Shown: positions 44,701-52,930 of the stretch, one piece after another
How the letters are laid out: each line of letters opens with the position of its first letter
Numbering within the stretch: the stretch's first letter is position 1
Origin: DASZWJ01 sp963813895
Lineage (GTDB): Bacteria; Pseudomonadota; Gammaproteobacteria; JAURND01
Assembly (NCBI GenBank): GCA_963813895.1
Contig: CAWFAS010000004.1
Location: 124,001 to 188,000 of the forward strand
Length of the DNA stretch: 64,000 nucleotides
Direction of reading: 5' to 3'
The notes under the pieces: generated by a model
Databases searched by the model: none
Told to the model about the DNA's origin: nothing
Seen by the model: only the letters and a program-made list of their open reading frames with translations
Program-made: the position numbers and the translations under genes

Positions 44701-44958
44701 ACATAGGTGGTAATTTATTTCAGGAGGAAGATCATCATGAATATTTACAATAATTTGGTTGTTCTCAAATAAATAAGTTTGCCTTAAATAAGCATTACGC
44801 TTAACTAATTTCTGGAGAGCCGTAGCCACACAAGTCACTTGATCATTATTTTCGAATTTATAAGAAAAACATAAATTATAATCACTTCCTTCCGGATGGG
44901 ACTGCCAAGCCAAATAAAAAGGCAGTAAGCTATTATGTGCATCATAATTATTCAACAT
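41788..44958 (-). CDS. NRPS initiation module: C-like-A(Val-like)-PCP
   Basis: 1056 residues. The N-terminal 1-415 form a condensation-type domain whose motif reads HHINMDS (131-137) instead of HHxxxDG; His132 and Asp136 are kept. Being first in the line, it may acylate the amino acid from a fatty acyl or other donor, or be inactive. A domain (about 430-935): YTSGSTGKPKG, GYGPTEST, GELYIGG, NGKIDY. My reading of the code is D-A-F-W-L-G-G-T-F-K, one change from the classical valine code DAFWIGGTFK. PCP: AGGNSLL with Ser984. It has a C-terminal docking-like tail. AAGGAAAAAA precedes the ATG. It stands first of three collinear genes, 20 bp before the hybrid gene. Confidence 0.93.
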   Translation of the reverse strand: MLNNYDAHNSLLPFYLAWQSHPEGSDYNLCFSYKFENNDQVTCVATALQKLVKRNAYLRQTYLFENNQIIVNIHDDLPPEINYHLCSVAAFSQFEQTLIKEPHQINLKSSIKLHVVRFSDCNSHIVIFNIHHINMDSYTLNHFILDLNRIIMGAEYPKEDAGQRIMQMTNEPSLKQVGSNGNLAEYIAEINEITTKMDFFLEGNQEKVLHTTDILPVNTQEKLVILSKKELISTFNLLLLAWGIFTAKLSNQQFSLIDYPVNIRSDKSIKGCFINMGILPIELTENATYISLIKSWQCKAGVVKALKTKIMGHLKTSKIPSFSESSYVFPNDIIIMGKQYTAKSYPQIASANVSLKYTEKNNEHYFSCDILSGIFPNLFVAALLPRFFNFLDKLLVNPSAFINTFSLTFAEEKKQILTDFNNTKQPYPRDKTLVDLFVEQVEKNPKQVALSYEGECLTYGDLNKKSNQLANYLKKKGMKEGKYVAICSGHDFELVISILAILKLGAAYIPIDPNAPAQHINLILEDSLPEIILVRKEYEPRITSAIANNTRRYQTLNLNEIQDFLNSENDNNIPQFFSPESVAYIIYTSGSTGKPKGVMVAHYSISRLIINTNYINIMPSDRIAQAASIGFDAATFEIWGALLNGACLIGVSRDTLLNAALFSKFLKTESISALWLTSALFNQYISTNPAMFSYLKYLLVGGDILNMEKIKTLLECPQGIPKYFLNGYGPTESTTFATTYLITKETLKKGSVPIGKPIANTTVYVLDEWLNPVPIGIPGELYIGGDGLAIGYLNQEILTDKKFIPNPFIKGAKEKLYKTGDSVCWSPDGSLEFLGRKDNQIKIRGFRVELDAVQSHILQYKSVSQCIVKSYSNPEQTKTIVAYLIPTNRESFSVEQVREYLNQHLPSYMIPSSFVVLDKFPVTQNGKIDYNVLTASKIDNEISESIGNTAENKIEKIIANIWKNILEVPTININDNFFDAGGNSLLLMVIHSNLEKAFKRTIPVNILFTNTTIKELANYFSSSQEQVAFPLQKARTRAEKRLLALGSTGGIQHFNN

Positions 44959-45189
44959 TTTTTTCCTTATTTTTCTAAATTATTAATTTTTGTTGCTAAA
45001 ATCTATTTTTTCCTACTTAAAAAGTCGCTTGCCGCATAATTAATGCTTTTGTTGTCTATTCGAATACTATATTTTTTTATTTTGAAAAAATCAATTTATT
45101 TTTTATTTTATTTTTGATTTTGCATATATTTATTGATTTTCGCCATTCCTGAAGTTGCGGAGCTAATTTTAGTGCCTATACACAGCGGT

Positions 45190-45291
45190 CGTAGAGCTGC
45201 GGGTTCTGCGGACACGCTGTAAATACATCCATGCTGCGCTCGACGGTTTCATCCATGAAACCGACGGTCCGCAGAACCCTCTACTCCTACG
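45190..45291. repeat. Imperfect inverted repeat
   Basis: CGTAGAGCTGCGGGTTCTGCG pairs with GTCCGCAGAACCCTCTACTC CTACG, and an inner hairpin CGGTTTCATCCATGAAACCG lies near the right arm. TTGTTGAATAATTC, the end word of the 676-790 repeat, follows directly. Confidence 0.65.
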
Positions 45292-45451
45292 GGCGTTGTT
45301 GAATAATTCATCTTTAATATTGTGTTAATACATTGCGTTTAAAATCACCGCAAACTAGCAATTTACTATGTCGATTGGTTAACCAACCCTCCTATCCTCT
45401 GCTCTCGGGAGGGACACACCGTCAGTGAGCGTCTATTGTCGTTTATGTAAT

Positions 45452-45581
45452 GTAACTGCTCACTCCGTCGTCCCGCGGCTTGTCCGCGGGATCCAGAAAT
45501 GAGGTTTCTCAGCTTTTTCCTGGATCCCGCGGACAAGCCGCGGGACGACGGGAGTGAGCTGGCTATGGCGTGGGCAGTTAC
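45452..45581. repeat. GTCGTCCCG palindrome, full-length copy
   Basis: GTAACTGCTCACTCCGTCG and CGACGGGAGTGAGC...GGGCAGTTAC are the outer arms. The inner stem is CCCGCGGCTTGTCCGCGGG ATCCAG and its complement. Its outer ends match the elements at 31850-31935 and 52871-52987. Confidence 0.85.
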
Positions 45582-45625
45582 TATGTAATTTTATTTAAAA
45601 AATATAACAGAAGAGGGTTTAACGC

Positions 45626-46252
45626 GTGGAAGTAAAAAAAAATAGCAAAGTGAAAGAATCAGAAAATATTGACCCGTTTCATTACTTAGTGAAAAATTTT
45701 TCGCCAGAAAAAATGTTAGCTACGGGCTATTTCAAGTCACTAATTGAGTCCGAGCAATTTACAAAAGATCGCTGTACAAACATTAATGGCCCTATTATCG
45801 TTGACTCTGTAGATTTTGATGGGCATGGCGAGTTTCTTTCAGAGGCGGGTAAAAAAGACTATATTCAAACATTCATTGATATTGAAACAACAAATCAAAA
45901 ATTTTCAAAAACAACTCCAGAAAAGACCCAAGAAGAGCTAAGGAAAATGGCGGAAAGCAGTTGGCAGCTTAGGCATAATATGCTGCTAAAATTTTTAGCT
46001 CCAAATAATAATGGCATTGTCGTAAGGGTGATGTATTCAGGTTCTAATCGCCAAGATTATAAGCTCGATGCAGACAATGCTCGAAACAAGAAGAATGGTT
46101 CTTCTTTTAAAGAATATACTGCATTTTGCTTGGTTAATCTCTGGACATTTTATCCTTTCCTATTAGCTGATGTTGATTGGAATACTTATCCTGGTTCCGC
46201 AGCACAAAATCCCCAGTTAACCATAAGCGATTTTGACAATCTCGATTGGTAA
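45626..46252 (+). CDS. HAD-like unknown protein, N-terminal frame (probably part of a longer gene)
   Basis: A 208-residue frame from a GTG preceded by GAGGGTTTAAC. IIVDSVDFDGHGEFL (Asp63, Asp65) looks like HAD motif I, and VVRVMYSGSNRQDYKLD like motif II with its Ser. The expected motif IV (FSDDRADIL) is found only in the next frame, which begins 7 bp before this stop. The two are therefore probably one gene of about 910 residues split by a one-base change, or a translationally coupled pair. Substrate unknown. It is accessory and effector-like in character, and lies divergent from the NRPS genes. Confidence 0.6.
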   Translation: MEVKKNSKVKESENIDPFHYLVKNFSPEKMLATGYFKSLIESEQFTKDRCTNINGPIIVDSVDFDGHGEFLSEAGKKDYIQTFIDIETTNQKFSKTTPEKTQEELRKMAESSWQLRHNMLLKFLAPNNNGIVVRVMYSGSNRQDYKLDADNARNKKNGSSFKEYTAFCLVNLWTFYPFLLADVDWNTYPGSAAQNPQLTISDFDNLDW

Positions 46253-48357
46253 AGGAGATTAAGCAGAAAATAGAAAAGTTCCAGGAGGGGGAGGAAAAGG
46301 AGGCCCTCGCATTTCTTAATTTGCTCAAAGATGTTAAAGATTTTTATATTAAGATCAGGCTCATTGTTAATCAAATGCTTCATGCTTCATTAATGTATCC
46401 TAATTGTGAGTCAATAACTTTTCGTTTTAGTGATGATAGAGCAGATATTTTGCAAGCAGTTAAAAAATATTTAGAGCAATTTCCCTCTCTAATTCCTCCG
46501 AAAGTTAAATTAGAGCTATGGCAGTCGGTCTTTAATGACACTACTGCCACTGCTTCTATGGTACAAATTCCATTTTTATCTGTAACAAAAGATACAACGA
46601 TGGACTTAAAAGAGCAAAAAACTGTTCAGCCACAACGCAAAGTGATTCTTTCTCCAATTGCTTATATAAAAATACCTTCAAGATTTAGCATTACCGCCAA
46701 TCCAAGATCTCCGACTAAAGATTCCTCAGCCGCAACTTCCCCGGTGCCGCTAATAAATTTAGCGCAAAATTTTTCCAGAGCGGAGTCAAAATTAGCTGAA
46801 AAGAGATTGATATTTAAAAATACTCCTCAGCTTTCTCAAGAACAAATAAATGACTTTAGGCTTTTGTTAACAACATTTGCCCAAAAAACCAAGAAGCTAC
46901 TAAAGAATGAAATTCTGAATGGGGAAGATATCTCTAACTTATATAAATTATTAAAATCAGGTGCTGCTTCTGACAGCACTGACACTGATATAAAATTTGT
47001 TCCTAATTTAAAATTTGTCCCTAACGCTAATGAATCTCTATTGCTCAATCTTATAGAAGGCTACGTTTCAAATCGCTTAGATATACTTGCAAAGGCTGAT
47101 TTAACTATACTAAGTAAACAACTGGATAGTATTTTGTCAAAAAATGCGAATCTCGACGAAATTAATACTTTTTGTGACACCCTCTTAGAACAAAGCGACC
47201 TGCTGTCACCCTCGTTTTTTGATACCAGTTTATCTAAGAAAGACAATTCCCCTCAGAAAGCTTCTTATGATATTTTTGGAAAATTAACTCATCTGCAACA
47301 AAATTTAAAATCATTAGAATACTGGCTCGGAATTACTAAGACAAAAAATACTAATCTAATATTTTTGCAACGGCAGCTTGAACAACTGTATGATAAGCTT
47401 TGGTTTAAATGTCCAAGTTCACCGGGAATTCTCTCAAATGGATTAGACGTTAAGGAAAAAAAGTCCGTAAAAAATCCACACCTAGAACAGATTCAAGCTA
47501 GTTTGCAGCGATTTCACCGCCAATATGATGAGTATTTGGCTAGCTTTCCTATGCTTATTTTTACAGAACCGTCACTAACAGACCTTACAAAATTTAAACG
47601 AACTATCGAAAATTTATACTCTGTTTTTATGGGCGAGTGTGAGAGAGCAGGTATAATAAAAAACAATCACGCCCCTAGAAGTTACGAAGATGCTATGATA
47701 TTTACCAGATCTTTAGCAGCAACGCTGGAACAAAATGGCAGTCAAATGGAATTGCTACATAGTCTTAATCTGGCTGCCAGACGACTCTACTCTTTGGAAA
47801 CAGATAAAAAAACTATTGCCCGCAAGATTGATGATAAATTTTCTAAAGAATTGGAGGGAATTGAAAGTTTACGCAAAGTTTTATATAAGAATTTTTCACC
47901 CAACCAAATTGAAAATGCTTTCAAAAATTTTATTACCTGGTGTATTGAGCAACGAATGATTGCGCCACAGTGTCTTTCAAACCCATTTTCTTTTAATGAC
48001 ACGATAAAATCATTACCTCTTCAGCAGTCAGATAATGAAACGATGACAAAATTTCAAAAAATTGTAACTGGATATGAAAAGTTAAGATCACTCGATAATT
48101 TACATATCCCGGATGAGAAGGCGTCTTTAGATGATGCAAAATATAACGTAAATTCCCGAGGTAGAAGCCACTCTGCCCCTAATCCACAGAGTATTCCTGA
48201 GTTAACTAGAACGAGGAGAGGATCCTCCATTGATTTCTTTGTGCCTACGATTCCTAAAAGCGCCTCTGATTTAGGCGAAGCTAATATCAATAAAGTTAAT
48301 ATAAATGAAGTCCAGACGCAGTTTGAATCAAAAACCACAGGGTTAACAAGTTCTTAA
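46246..48357 (+). CDS. Large unknown protein, C-terminal frame of the HAD-like gene
   Basis: 703 residues from a TTG at 46246; a TGA lies 12 bp upstream in this frame and no good ATG is nearby, which favours a frameshift rather than an independent start. The first 100 residues contain FRFSDDRADILQAV, a likely HAD motif IV completing the fold begun in the previous frame. The rest is largely helical and charged, with coiled-coil-like stretches and no membrane span. The C terminus is Ser/Thr/Asn-rich (SRGRSHSAPNPQS, RTRRGSSIDFF). This architecture, an enzymatic head with a long unknown helical body, is common in effectors of intracellular bacteria. That role is inference only. Confidence 0.55.
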   Translation: MVKEIKQKIEKFQEGEEKEALAFLNLLKDVKDFYIKIRLIVNQMLHASLMYPNCESITFRFSDDRADILQAVKKYLEQFPSLIPPKVKLELWQSVFNDTTATASMVQIPFLSVTKDTTMDLKEQKTVQPQRKVILSPIAYIKIPSRFSITANPRSPTKDSSAATSPVPLINLAQNFSRAESKLAEKRLIFKNTPQLSQEQINDFRLLLTTFAQKTKKLLKNEILNGEDISNLYKLLKSGAASDSTDTDIKFVPNLKFVPNANESLLLNLIEGYVSNRLDILAKADLTILSKQLDSILSKNANLDEINTFCDTLLEQSDLLSPSFFDTSLSKKDNSPQKASYDIFGKLTHLQQNLKSLEYWLGITKTKNTNLIFLQRQLEQLYDKLWFKCPSSPGILSNGLDVKEKKSVKNPHLEQIQASLQRFHRQYDEYLASFPMLIFTEPSLTDLTKFKRTIENLYSVFMGECERAGIIKNNHAPRSYEDAMIFTRSLAATLEQNGSQMELLHSLNLAARRLYSLETDKKTIARKIDDKFSKELEGIESLRKVLYKNFSPNQIENAFKNFITWCIEQRMIAPQCLSNPFSFNDTIKSLPLQQSDNETMTKFQKIVTGYEKLRSLDNLHIPDEKASLDDAKYNVNSRGRSHSAPNPQSIPELTRTRRGSSIDFFVPTIPKSASDLGEANINKVNINEVQTQFESKTTGLTSS

Positions 48358-48379
48358 GGGTTTTTCAGGACTGGCGGTG

Positions 48380-48412
48380 TTGCGTAATTTAGTGCCACTA
48401 AATTATGCAGCA
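48380..48412. terminator. Hairpin between convergent genes, possible bidirectional terminator
   Basis: TGTTGCGTAATTTAGTG pairs with CACTAAATTATGCAGCA almost without a loop, 25 bp after one stop and 55 bp from the next. There is no T tract. It might also be a small palindromic repeat. Confidence 0.35.
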
Positions 48413-48467
48413 ATGCCAAAACTAGCAAAATCTGTCAACAGATTGCAGATTCATAAAGATTACGAAG

Positions 48468-49244
48468 TTAACAAGTAACAAATTCCGGCACAAACTCCCC
48501 GGCAACTATAGCCTGGTTCACATAATCTAATAAATCCAGTCGCGTCATTTCATATAGATCGGCAAAATCCTTTATATAAAAATAGATCGGCTGAATTATA
48601 TCGTAACGATAGGGGGTGCGCATCGCCTCCAGTACTTCAAGCGGCTTGCGTTGCGGCTGCGCACTTTCGATGGCATAGAGACTCTCTTCTTTGGAAGACA
48701 AAATGCCGCCGCCATAAATGCGTAATCCCTGCTGATTTTGGATCAAGCCAAATTCAATCGTGAACCAAAATAAACGTGCTAATATTGCCCGGCTTTTGGC
48801 ATCTGTGCTTAAGGCGAATTTTCCATACCATTGTAAAAAATCAGCATAAGCCTGATTAGTAATCAGGGGGCAATGACCAAAATATTCATGAAATATATCG
48901 GGTTCTTGCAGATAATCTAATTCTTCGCGAACCCGTATAAATGCTGCCGCAGGGAATTGGCGGTTCGCCAGCAGTGAAAAGAATTCTTCAATGGGGATAA
49001 GCGCTGCAACAGGTTTAACGCACCATCCTGTTGTACGCTGCAGAACGGCAGAAATTTCATGACATTGCGGTATACGGTCAGAAGGCATATTTAACTTTTC
49101 CAATCCGTCGAAAAATTCTGCACAGGCGAGCTTAGCTATAACTTCACGCTGCCTAGTAATAAGCATATGCCAAGTTTCATGTTCTTCCTCAGTAAAATGC
49201 AGTAATCCATTGGCATCTGGGATTTTAGCGGTATATTTAGACAT
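48468..49244 (-). CDS. phhA: Phenylalanine-4-hydroxylase
   Basis: A non-heme iron, tetrahydropterin-dependent enzyme that makes tyrosine from phenylalanine. The 258 residues carry the iron ligands in FHEYFGH (His119, His124) and Glu164 (FTIEFGLI). Other family segments are RTTGWCVKPVAALIP, YLQEPDIFHE and RIYGGGILSS. Length is typical of bacterial PheH, without the regulatory domain of animal enzymes. In Legionella a PheH contributes to pyomelanin production; the role here is unknown. It is a single gene between the HAD-like unknown and a palindrome. Confidence 0.95.
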   Translation of the reverse strand: MSKYTAKIPDANGLLHFTEEEHETWHMLITRQREVIAKLACAEFFDGLEKLNMPSDRIPQCHEISAVLQRTTGWCVKPVAALIPIEEFFSLLANRQFPAAAFIRVREELDYLQEPDIFHEYFGHCPLITNQAYADFLQWYGKFALSTDAKSRAILARLFWFTIEFGLIQNQQGLRIYGGGILSSKEESLYAIESAQPQRKPLEVLEAMRTPYRYDIIQPIYFYIKDFADLYEMTRLDLLDYVNQAIVAGEFVPEFVTC

Positions 49245-49329
49245 AAAATATCCTTATAAAATGAGTATACATTTCAGGGTTAGAGTTTTTTTTATTATTT
49301 TAATTGTTAAACACTCCAGGTTTAGGATC

Positions 49330-49454
49330 GGCTTTCTCCCTTCTCCCGCTTGCGGGAGAAGGGTCGGGGATGAGGGTGTATCGGTCTGCATTGCGCCTGA
49401 GGAAACACCCTCACCCCCGGCCCCTCTCCCGCAAGCGGGAGAGGGGAGAAAGCC
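49330..49454. repeat. GC-rich palindromic repeat with CTCTCCCGCAAG core
   Basis: GGCTTTCTCCCTTCTCCCGC pairs with GCGGGAGAGGGGAGAAAGCC. Inner CCCGCTTGCGGG and CCCGCAAGCGGG hairpins and a GAGGGTGT / ACACCCTC pair are present. It lies between phhA and the glycosidase gene. Confidence 0.8.
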
Positions 49455-49467
49455 AACCCTCTACAAC

Positions 49468-50688
49468 CTAAAACACTTTATGGCTTAAAGCATATTGTGC
49501 CAATAAAAACATTGAAGCATTCCAGGTTTGGCCTTCCATGCCATGTGGATTGCCATCCACCCCATTGAACCATTCATTAAATTCCCAATTATTTTTTTTA
49601 TTTGCTTTGGCTAAGGCGTCCATAGCAAGCATAGCTTCATTCTTATATCCTAAAATAATTAGGGCCAATACCCAAAAACCGCCAACGAAAGGCCAAGCCC
49701 CACCATTATGATAGCAATTTTCTAAATTTTGCTTATGTCGCCCCATGTAAGATCTCCAGAGAGGATCCTGTAGTGAAATGGGTCGCAGCGTTACCCTAAC
49801 TGGAATAGGTTTATCAATATTCAACTGGTTTAGCGTGCGCAAGATTTGATTTGACTGAATATGCCCAGGTATATTAAATAACACGGTGAGTAGATTACCA
49901 AAAACGTCACCCTCATTCCCAAAAAAAGAAAAATTTACAAAACTCAAATATAGATCGCGAACAGCTACTTTTTTTCGGGCATAGTGCATTAATAATCGCA
50001 GGCGACGATATTCCGGTATATCGCGCATTATAGGATGAAATAAATGGTTAAAATGAAAACGTGTGTCGCGCAAATGCGCTAATTTATAGCGCCGTTTAAC
50101 CTCATACCATAACGCATTTGAATAAAGCACAAAGCCTGACCGCGGCATGATATCTGCCCAATCACTGGCTTCATTCTGTTGCAGCAAAAATAACCGCGGG
50201 TGCTCCTGACACTGTAACCAATGGATAGCCTGGGTGATATGTTCTGAAAGCTCAGCATGCAGATTAATGCCAGTATGTCGCGTTACAAAATCTAGCGCCA
50301 GCAACCACCATAAGGTAGCATCAATACATCCGAGGTACCAAAAATCTCCTTCCTTTTTTGATGGGTCAACATATTTAGGTATCTGCCCATTAGCAGCCTG
50401 ATGCTCAGCTAAGGTACGGAGCCCTGTGCAAGCTCCCTTAATCAGGTCTGGGTCTTCAGAAACTACCATTCCTAAAGCCGCAATGGCAGCATCCCGCCCG
50501 AAGATACAATGATAATGGCGCTTATCTTCATCCGCCTTTACGCTGGCAGCGGCCACTCCAAAGGAAGTCAGGTTATGACGCAGTAATTCACAGGCGTGTT
50601 GATGACACTGCTCTAACAGTTCTTTTGTTTTATCTTCGGCGGATGTTTCAGATTTTTTAGGGTTTCTCATAGTCAAAGTATAGTTCAT
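49468..50688 (-). CDS. Debranching-type glycosidase (amylo-alpha-1,6-glucosidase / GH100-like)
   Basis: A (alpha/alpha)6-barrel glycosidase of about 406 residues. GRDAAIAALGMV near the N terminus, LRTLAEHQAANGQIPKYVD, WLLALDFVTRHTG, LQQNEASDWADIMPRSG, YHNGGAWPFVGGFWVLAL and GMEGQTWNASMFLLA form its core. This pattern is shared by glycogen debranching-like and GH100 invertase-like enzymes. The likely acids are the Asp of EASDWAD and the Glu of HGMEGQTW. I chose the ATG at 50688 with TAAGG upstream; a GTG at 50748 is also open. It diverges from glgE across a hairpin region, and its context suggests alpha-glucan or trehalose metabolism. The precise substrate is not certain. Confidence 0.7.
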   Translation of the reverse strand: MNYTLTMRNPKKSETSAEDKTKELLEQCHQHACELLRHNLTSFGVAAASVKADEDKRHYHCIFGRDAAIAALGMVVSEDPDLIKGACTGLRTLAEHQAANGQIPKYVDPSKKEGDFWYLGCIDATLWWLLALDFVTRHTGINLHAELSEHITQAIHWLQCQEHPRLFLLQQNEASDWADIMPRSGFVLYSNALWYEVKRRYKLAHLRDTRFHFNHLFHPIMRDIPEYRRLRLLMHYARKKVAVRDLYLSFVNFSFFGNEGDVFGNLLTVLFNIPGHIQSNQILRTLNQLNIDKPIPVRVTLRPISLQDPLWRSYMGRHKQNLENCYHNGGAWPFVGGFWVLALIILGYKNEAMLAMDALAKANKKNNWEFNEWFNGVDGNPHGMEGQTWNASMFLLAQYALSHKVF

Positions 50689-50764
50689 GAATTGCCTTAC
50701 AAAGAGGAATACTGGATAATCATGTAACTTTTCTTTACGGATATACACTATGTTAACCCCCCCC

Positions 50765-50827
50765 AGCCGCGCGCGTCAGCAAGCGCTGCCCAAGCTGTGT
50801 AGTGCTCTTTTGCTGACGCGCGCAGCT
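50765..50827. repeat. Hairpin in the divergent glycosidase/glgE promoter region
   Basis: CGCGCGTCAGCAAGCGCT and AGTGCTCTTTTGCTGACGCG form a stem with a short spacer. It lies in the 211-bp gap between divergent genes, where promoters of both should lie. It could be a regulatory structure or another small palindrome. Confidence 0.55.
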
Positions 50828-50899
50828 CGGATTCTCCTTACGGGATAACTGAATATTTGCTTCAAATACGTATAACACCTTAATTATAAAAGAGATCTT

Positions 50900-52930
50900 A
50901 TGACGGGGACTGCTAAAAATACGCCAAATCCACTGGAACATCTGCCTGGACAAAAAAGAGTCGTCATTAATAACGTTCACCCAGAACTGGACTGCGGCGC
51001 CTATGCTATTAAAAGATGCTGTGGGGAAAAAGTTCAAGTACGCGCCGATATTTTCGCCGATGGCCATGATGAATTGAGCGTCTGGTTACATTATCGCCAT
51101 GAATCGGAGTCTAATTGGAATAATGTGGCTTGCGAAGCTATGGGAAACGATCTCTGGCAAGCAGAGTTCAAGGTTCACGAAATCGGCGAATATTTTTATG
51201 AATTAAGTGCCTGGATTGATGAATTTACTACCTGGCAGCATAACCTGAAAAAAAAGCTGAACAGCCAACAAGCCCTTCCCCTGGATTTTTTAACTGGGGC
51301 TGAACTCATGGTTCAGGCCAGCGCCCAGGCAAAAACGGCTGATAAAAAAAAGCTGCTAAGCTTCGCCTCCCAATTAACTACTCAACCTAATCCCGCTTCA
51401 GCTGGCGAAATCGCGGTGAATGCCGAACTGACCGCACTCATGCAGCGCTATGCCCTACCCTCATTTGTAACTCGCTATGAACACCCATTAAAGGTCACGG
51501 TAGATCGTCCTTTAGCCAATTTTAGCGCATGGTATGAGCTATTCCCGCGCTCCTGTTCAAACACTCCTTTCGAATATGGCACGTTTAATGATCTTATTGA
51601 GCGTTTAGCCTACATTAAAAACTTGGGATTTGATGTAATTTACTTACCCCCCATACACCCGATTGGACATTCAAAACGTAAAGGTAAAAACAATAATGTA
51701 ACCGCTACCGCAACTGAGCCAGGCAGCCCTTGGGCCATTGGCAGCGAGGAAGGGGGGCATATGGAAATTCATCCACAGTTAGGCGGTATTGAGAATTTTC
51801 GTAAGCTGATAAAAGCCCTGAACGATAATGGGTTGGAATTAGCGCTGGATTTTGCACTGCAATGTAGCCCGGACCACCCGTATTTAAAAAACCATGAGGA
51901 TTGGTTTAAAAAACGCCCAGATGGCAGCTTGCAATATGCGGAAAATCCGCCTAAAAAATATGAGGATATTTATCCTTTAAATTTTGACTCAACCTCCTGG
52001 CCCGAACTGTGGGTGGAGTTAAGGAAAATTTTACTTTTCTGGATAGCTGAGGGAGTCAAAATATTTCGGGTTGATAATCCTCATACCAAACCTTTTGTTT
52101 TTTGGCAATGGTTAATACGCGAAATTAAAACTATTCATCCGGACATTCTATTTTTGTCCGAAGCTTTTACCCGCCCTAAGGTGATGTATCACTTAGCCAA
52201 GCTCGGGTTCAGTCAATCTTATACTTATTTTACTTGGCGTAATACGAAGGAAGAACTAATCGCTTATTTTACCGAATTAACTTCAGGACCCGTGGCTGAG
52301 TTTTTCCGGCCTAATTTATGGCCAAATACGCCGGACATTTTACATGAATCCTTACAAAAAGGCGGCCGGCCGGCTTTTATAACGCGTTTTATTCTGGCGG
52401 CTACTTTAGGAACGAATTATGGTATTTACGGGCCGGCTTTTGAACTGTGTGTGAATCAGCCTACTAAAATAGGTAGCGAAGAGTATTTGGATTCTGAAAA
52501 ATATGAAATTAAAACCTGGGATCTAAACGACCCCAAGAGCATCAAAGATATTATCAGCAGAGTTAATAAAATTCGCCGTGAACATCCGGCCTTGCAAAAT
52601 ATGCAAAGCTTAAAATTTCATGCGGTCGATAATCCCTCCCTGATTTGTTATAGCAAATATAGTGAAGTATCTGGCGATATGATTTTAGTGGTGATAAATC
52701 TGGATTACCAATATAAACAATCCGGCTGGGTGGAGATGCCTAAGATATTGCAAACTACAGATACTTTTCATGTTAGCGATCTTTTGACGGGTGAGTCGTA
52801 TATCTGGGATAAATATCGCAATTATGTGGAGCTGGATCCCAAGGGAATTCCGGCGCATATTTTACTTATTAGTAACTGCTCACTCCGTCGTCCCGCGGCT
52901 TGTCCGCGGGATCCAGAAAAAAGCTACTAG
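50900..52930 (+). CDS. glgE: Alpha-1,4-glucan:maltose-1-phosphate maltosyltransferase GlgE
   Basis: GlgE (GH13_3) extends alpha-1,4-glucan using maltose-1-phosphate. The 676-residue protein has an N-terminal domain, the catalytic barrel with LPPIHPIGHSKRKGKNN and SEEGGHMEIHPQLGG, the nucleophile in FRVDNPHTKPF (Asp392) and the acid in LSEAFTRP (Glu421). This numbering is within two of the Streptomyces enzyme (Asp394/Glu423) as I recall it. GTNYGIYGPAFEL is also typical. It is first of a plus-strand run with treS-mak, malQ-glgB, otsAB and treZ. The final 19 residues (from Ser658) and the stop are encoded by a palindromic repeat; the native tail has been replaced or extended. Confidence 0.95.
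   Translation: MTGTAKNTPNPLEHLPGQKRVVINNVHPELDCGAYAIKRCCGEKVQVRADIFADGHDELSVWLHYRHESESNWNNVACEAMGNDLWQAEFKVHEIGEYFYELSAWIDEFTTWQHNLKKKLNSQQALPLDFLTGAELMVQASAQAKTADKKKLLSFASQLTTQPNPASAGEIAVNAELTALMQRYALPSFVTRYEHPLKVTVDRPLANFSAWYELFPRSCSNTPFEYGTFNDLIERLAYIKNLGFDVIYLPPIHPIGHSKRKGKNNNVTATATEPGSPWAIGSEEGGHMEIHPQLGGIENFRKLIKALNDNGLELALDFALQCSPDHPYLKNHEDWFKKRPDGSLQYAENPPKKYEDIYPLNFDSTSWPELWVELRKILLFWIAEGVKIFRVDNPHTKPFVFWQWLIREIKTIHPDILFLSEAFTRPKVMYHLAKLGFSQSYTYFTWRNTKEELIAYFTELTSGPVAEFFRPNLWPNTPDILHESLQKGGRPAFITRFILAATLGTNYGIYGPAFELCVNQPTKIGSEEYLDSEKYEIKTWDLNDPKSIKDIISRVNKIRREHPALQNMQSLKFHAVDNPSLICYSKYSEVSGDMILVVINLDYQYKQSGWVEMPKILQTTDTFHVSDLLTGESYIWDKYRNYVELDPKGIPAHILLISNCSLRRPAACPRDPEKSY

Larger units (their letters stand above)
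44959..45625. other. AT-rich promoter region and repeats upstream of the NRPS-PKS genes
   Basis: This 667-bp region lies between the divergent NRPS gene and the HAD-like unknown, so it should contain both promoters. The first 150 bp are extremely AT-rich with long T and A runs; I cannot pick a promoter with confidence. Two palindromes follow (45190-45291 and 45452-45581). No gene was seen. Confidence 0.5.

Noticed and set aside
35699..44958. Siderophore synthesis as the role of the NRPS-PKS cluster
   Set aside because: There is no catechol, salicylate, hydroxamate or cyclisation (Cy) domain, and no TonB receptor or iron transporter nearby.
49330..49454. Simple rho-independent terminator
   Set aside because: The stem is over 100 bp, has no T tract and belongs to a dispersed palindrome type, so a mobile repeat is the better label, though it may stop transcription as a side effect.
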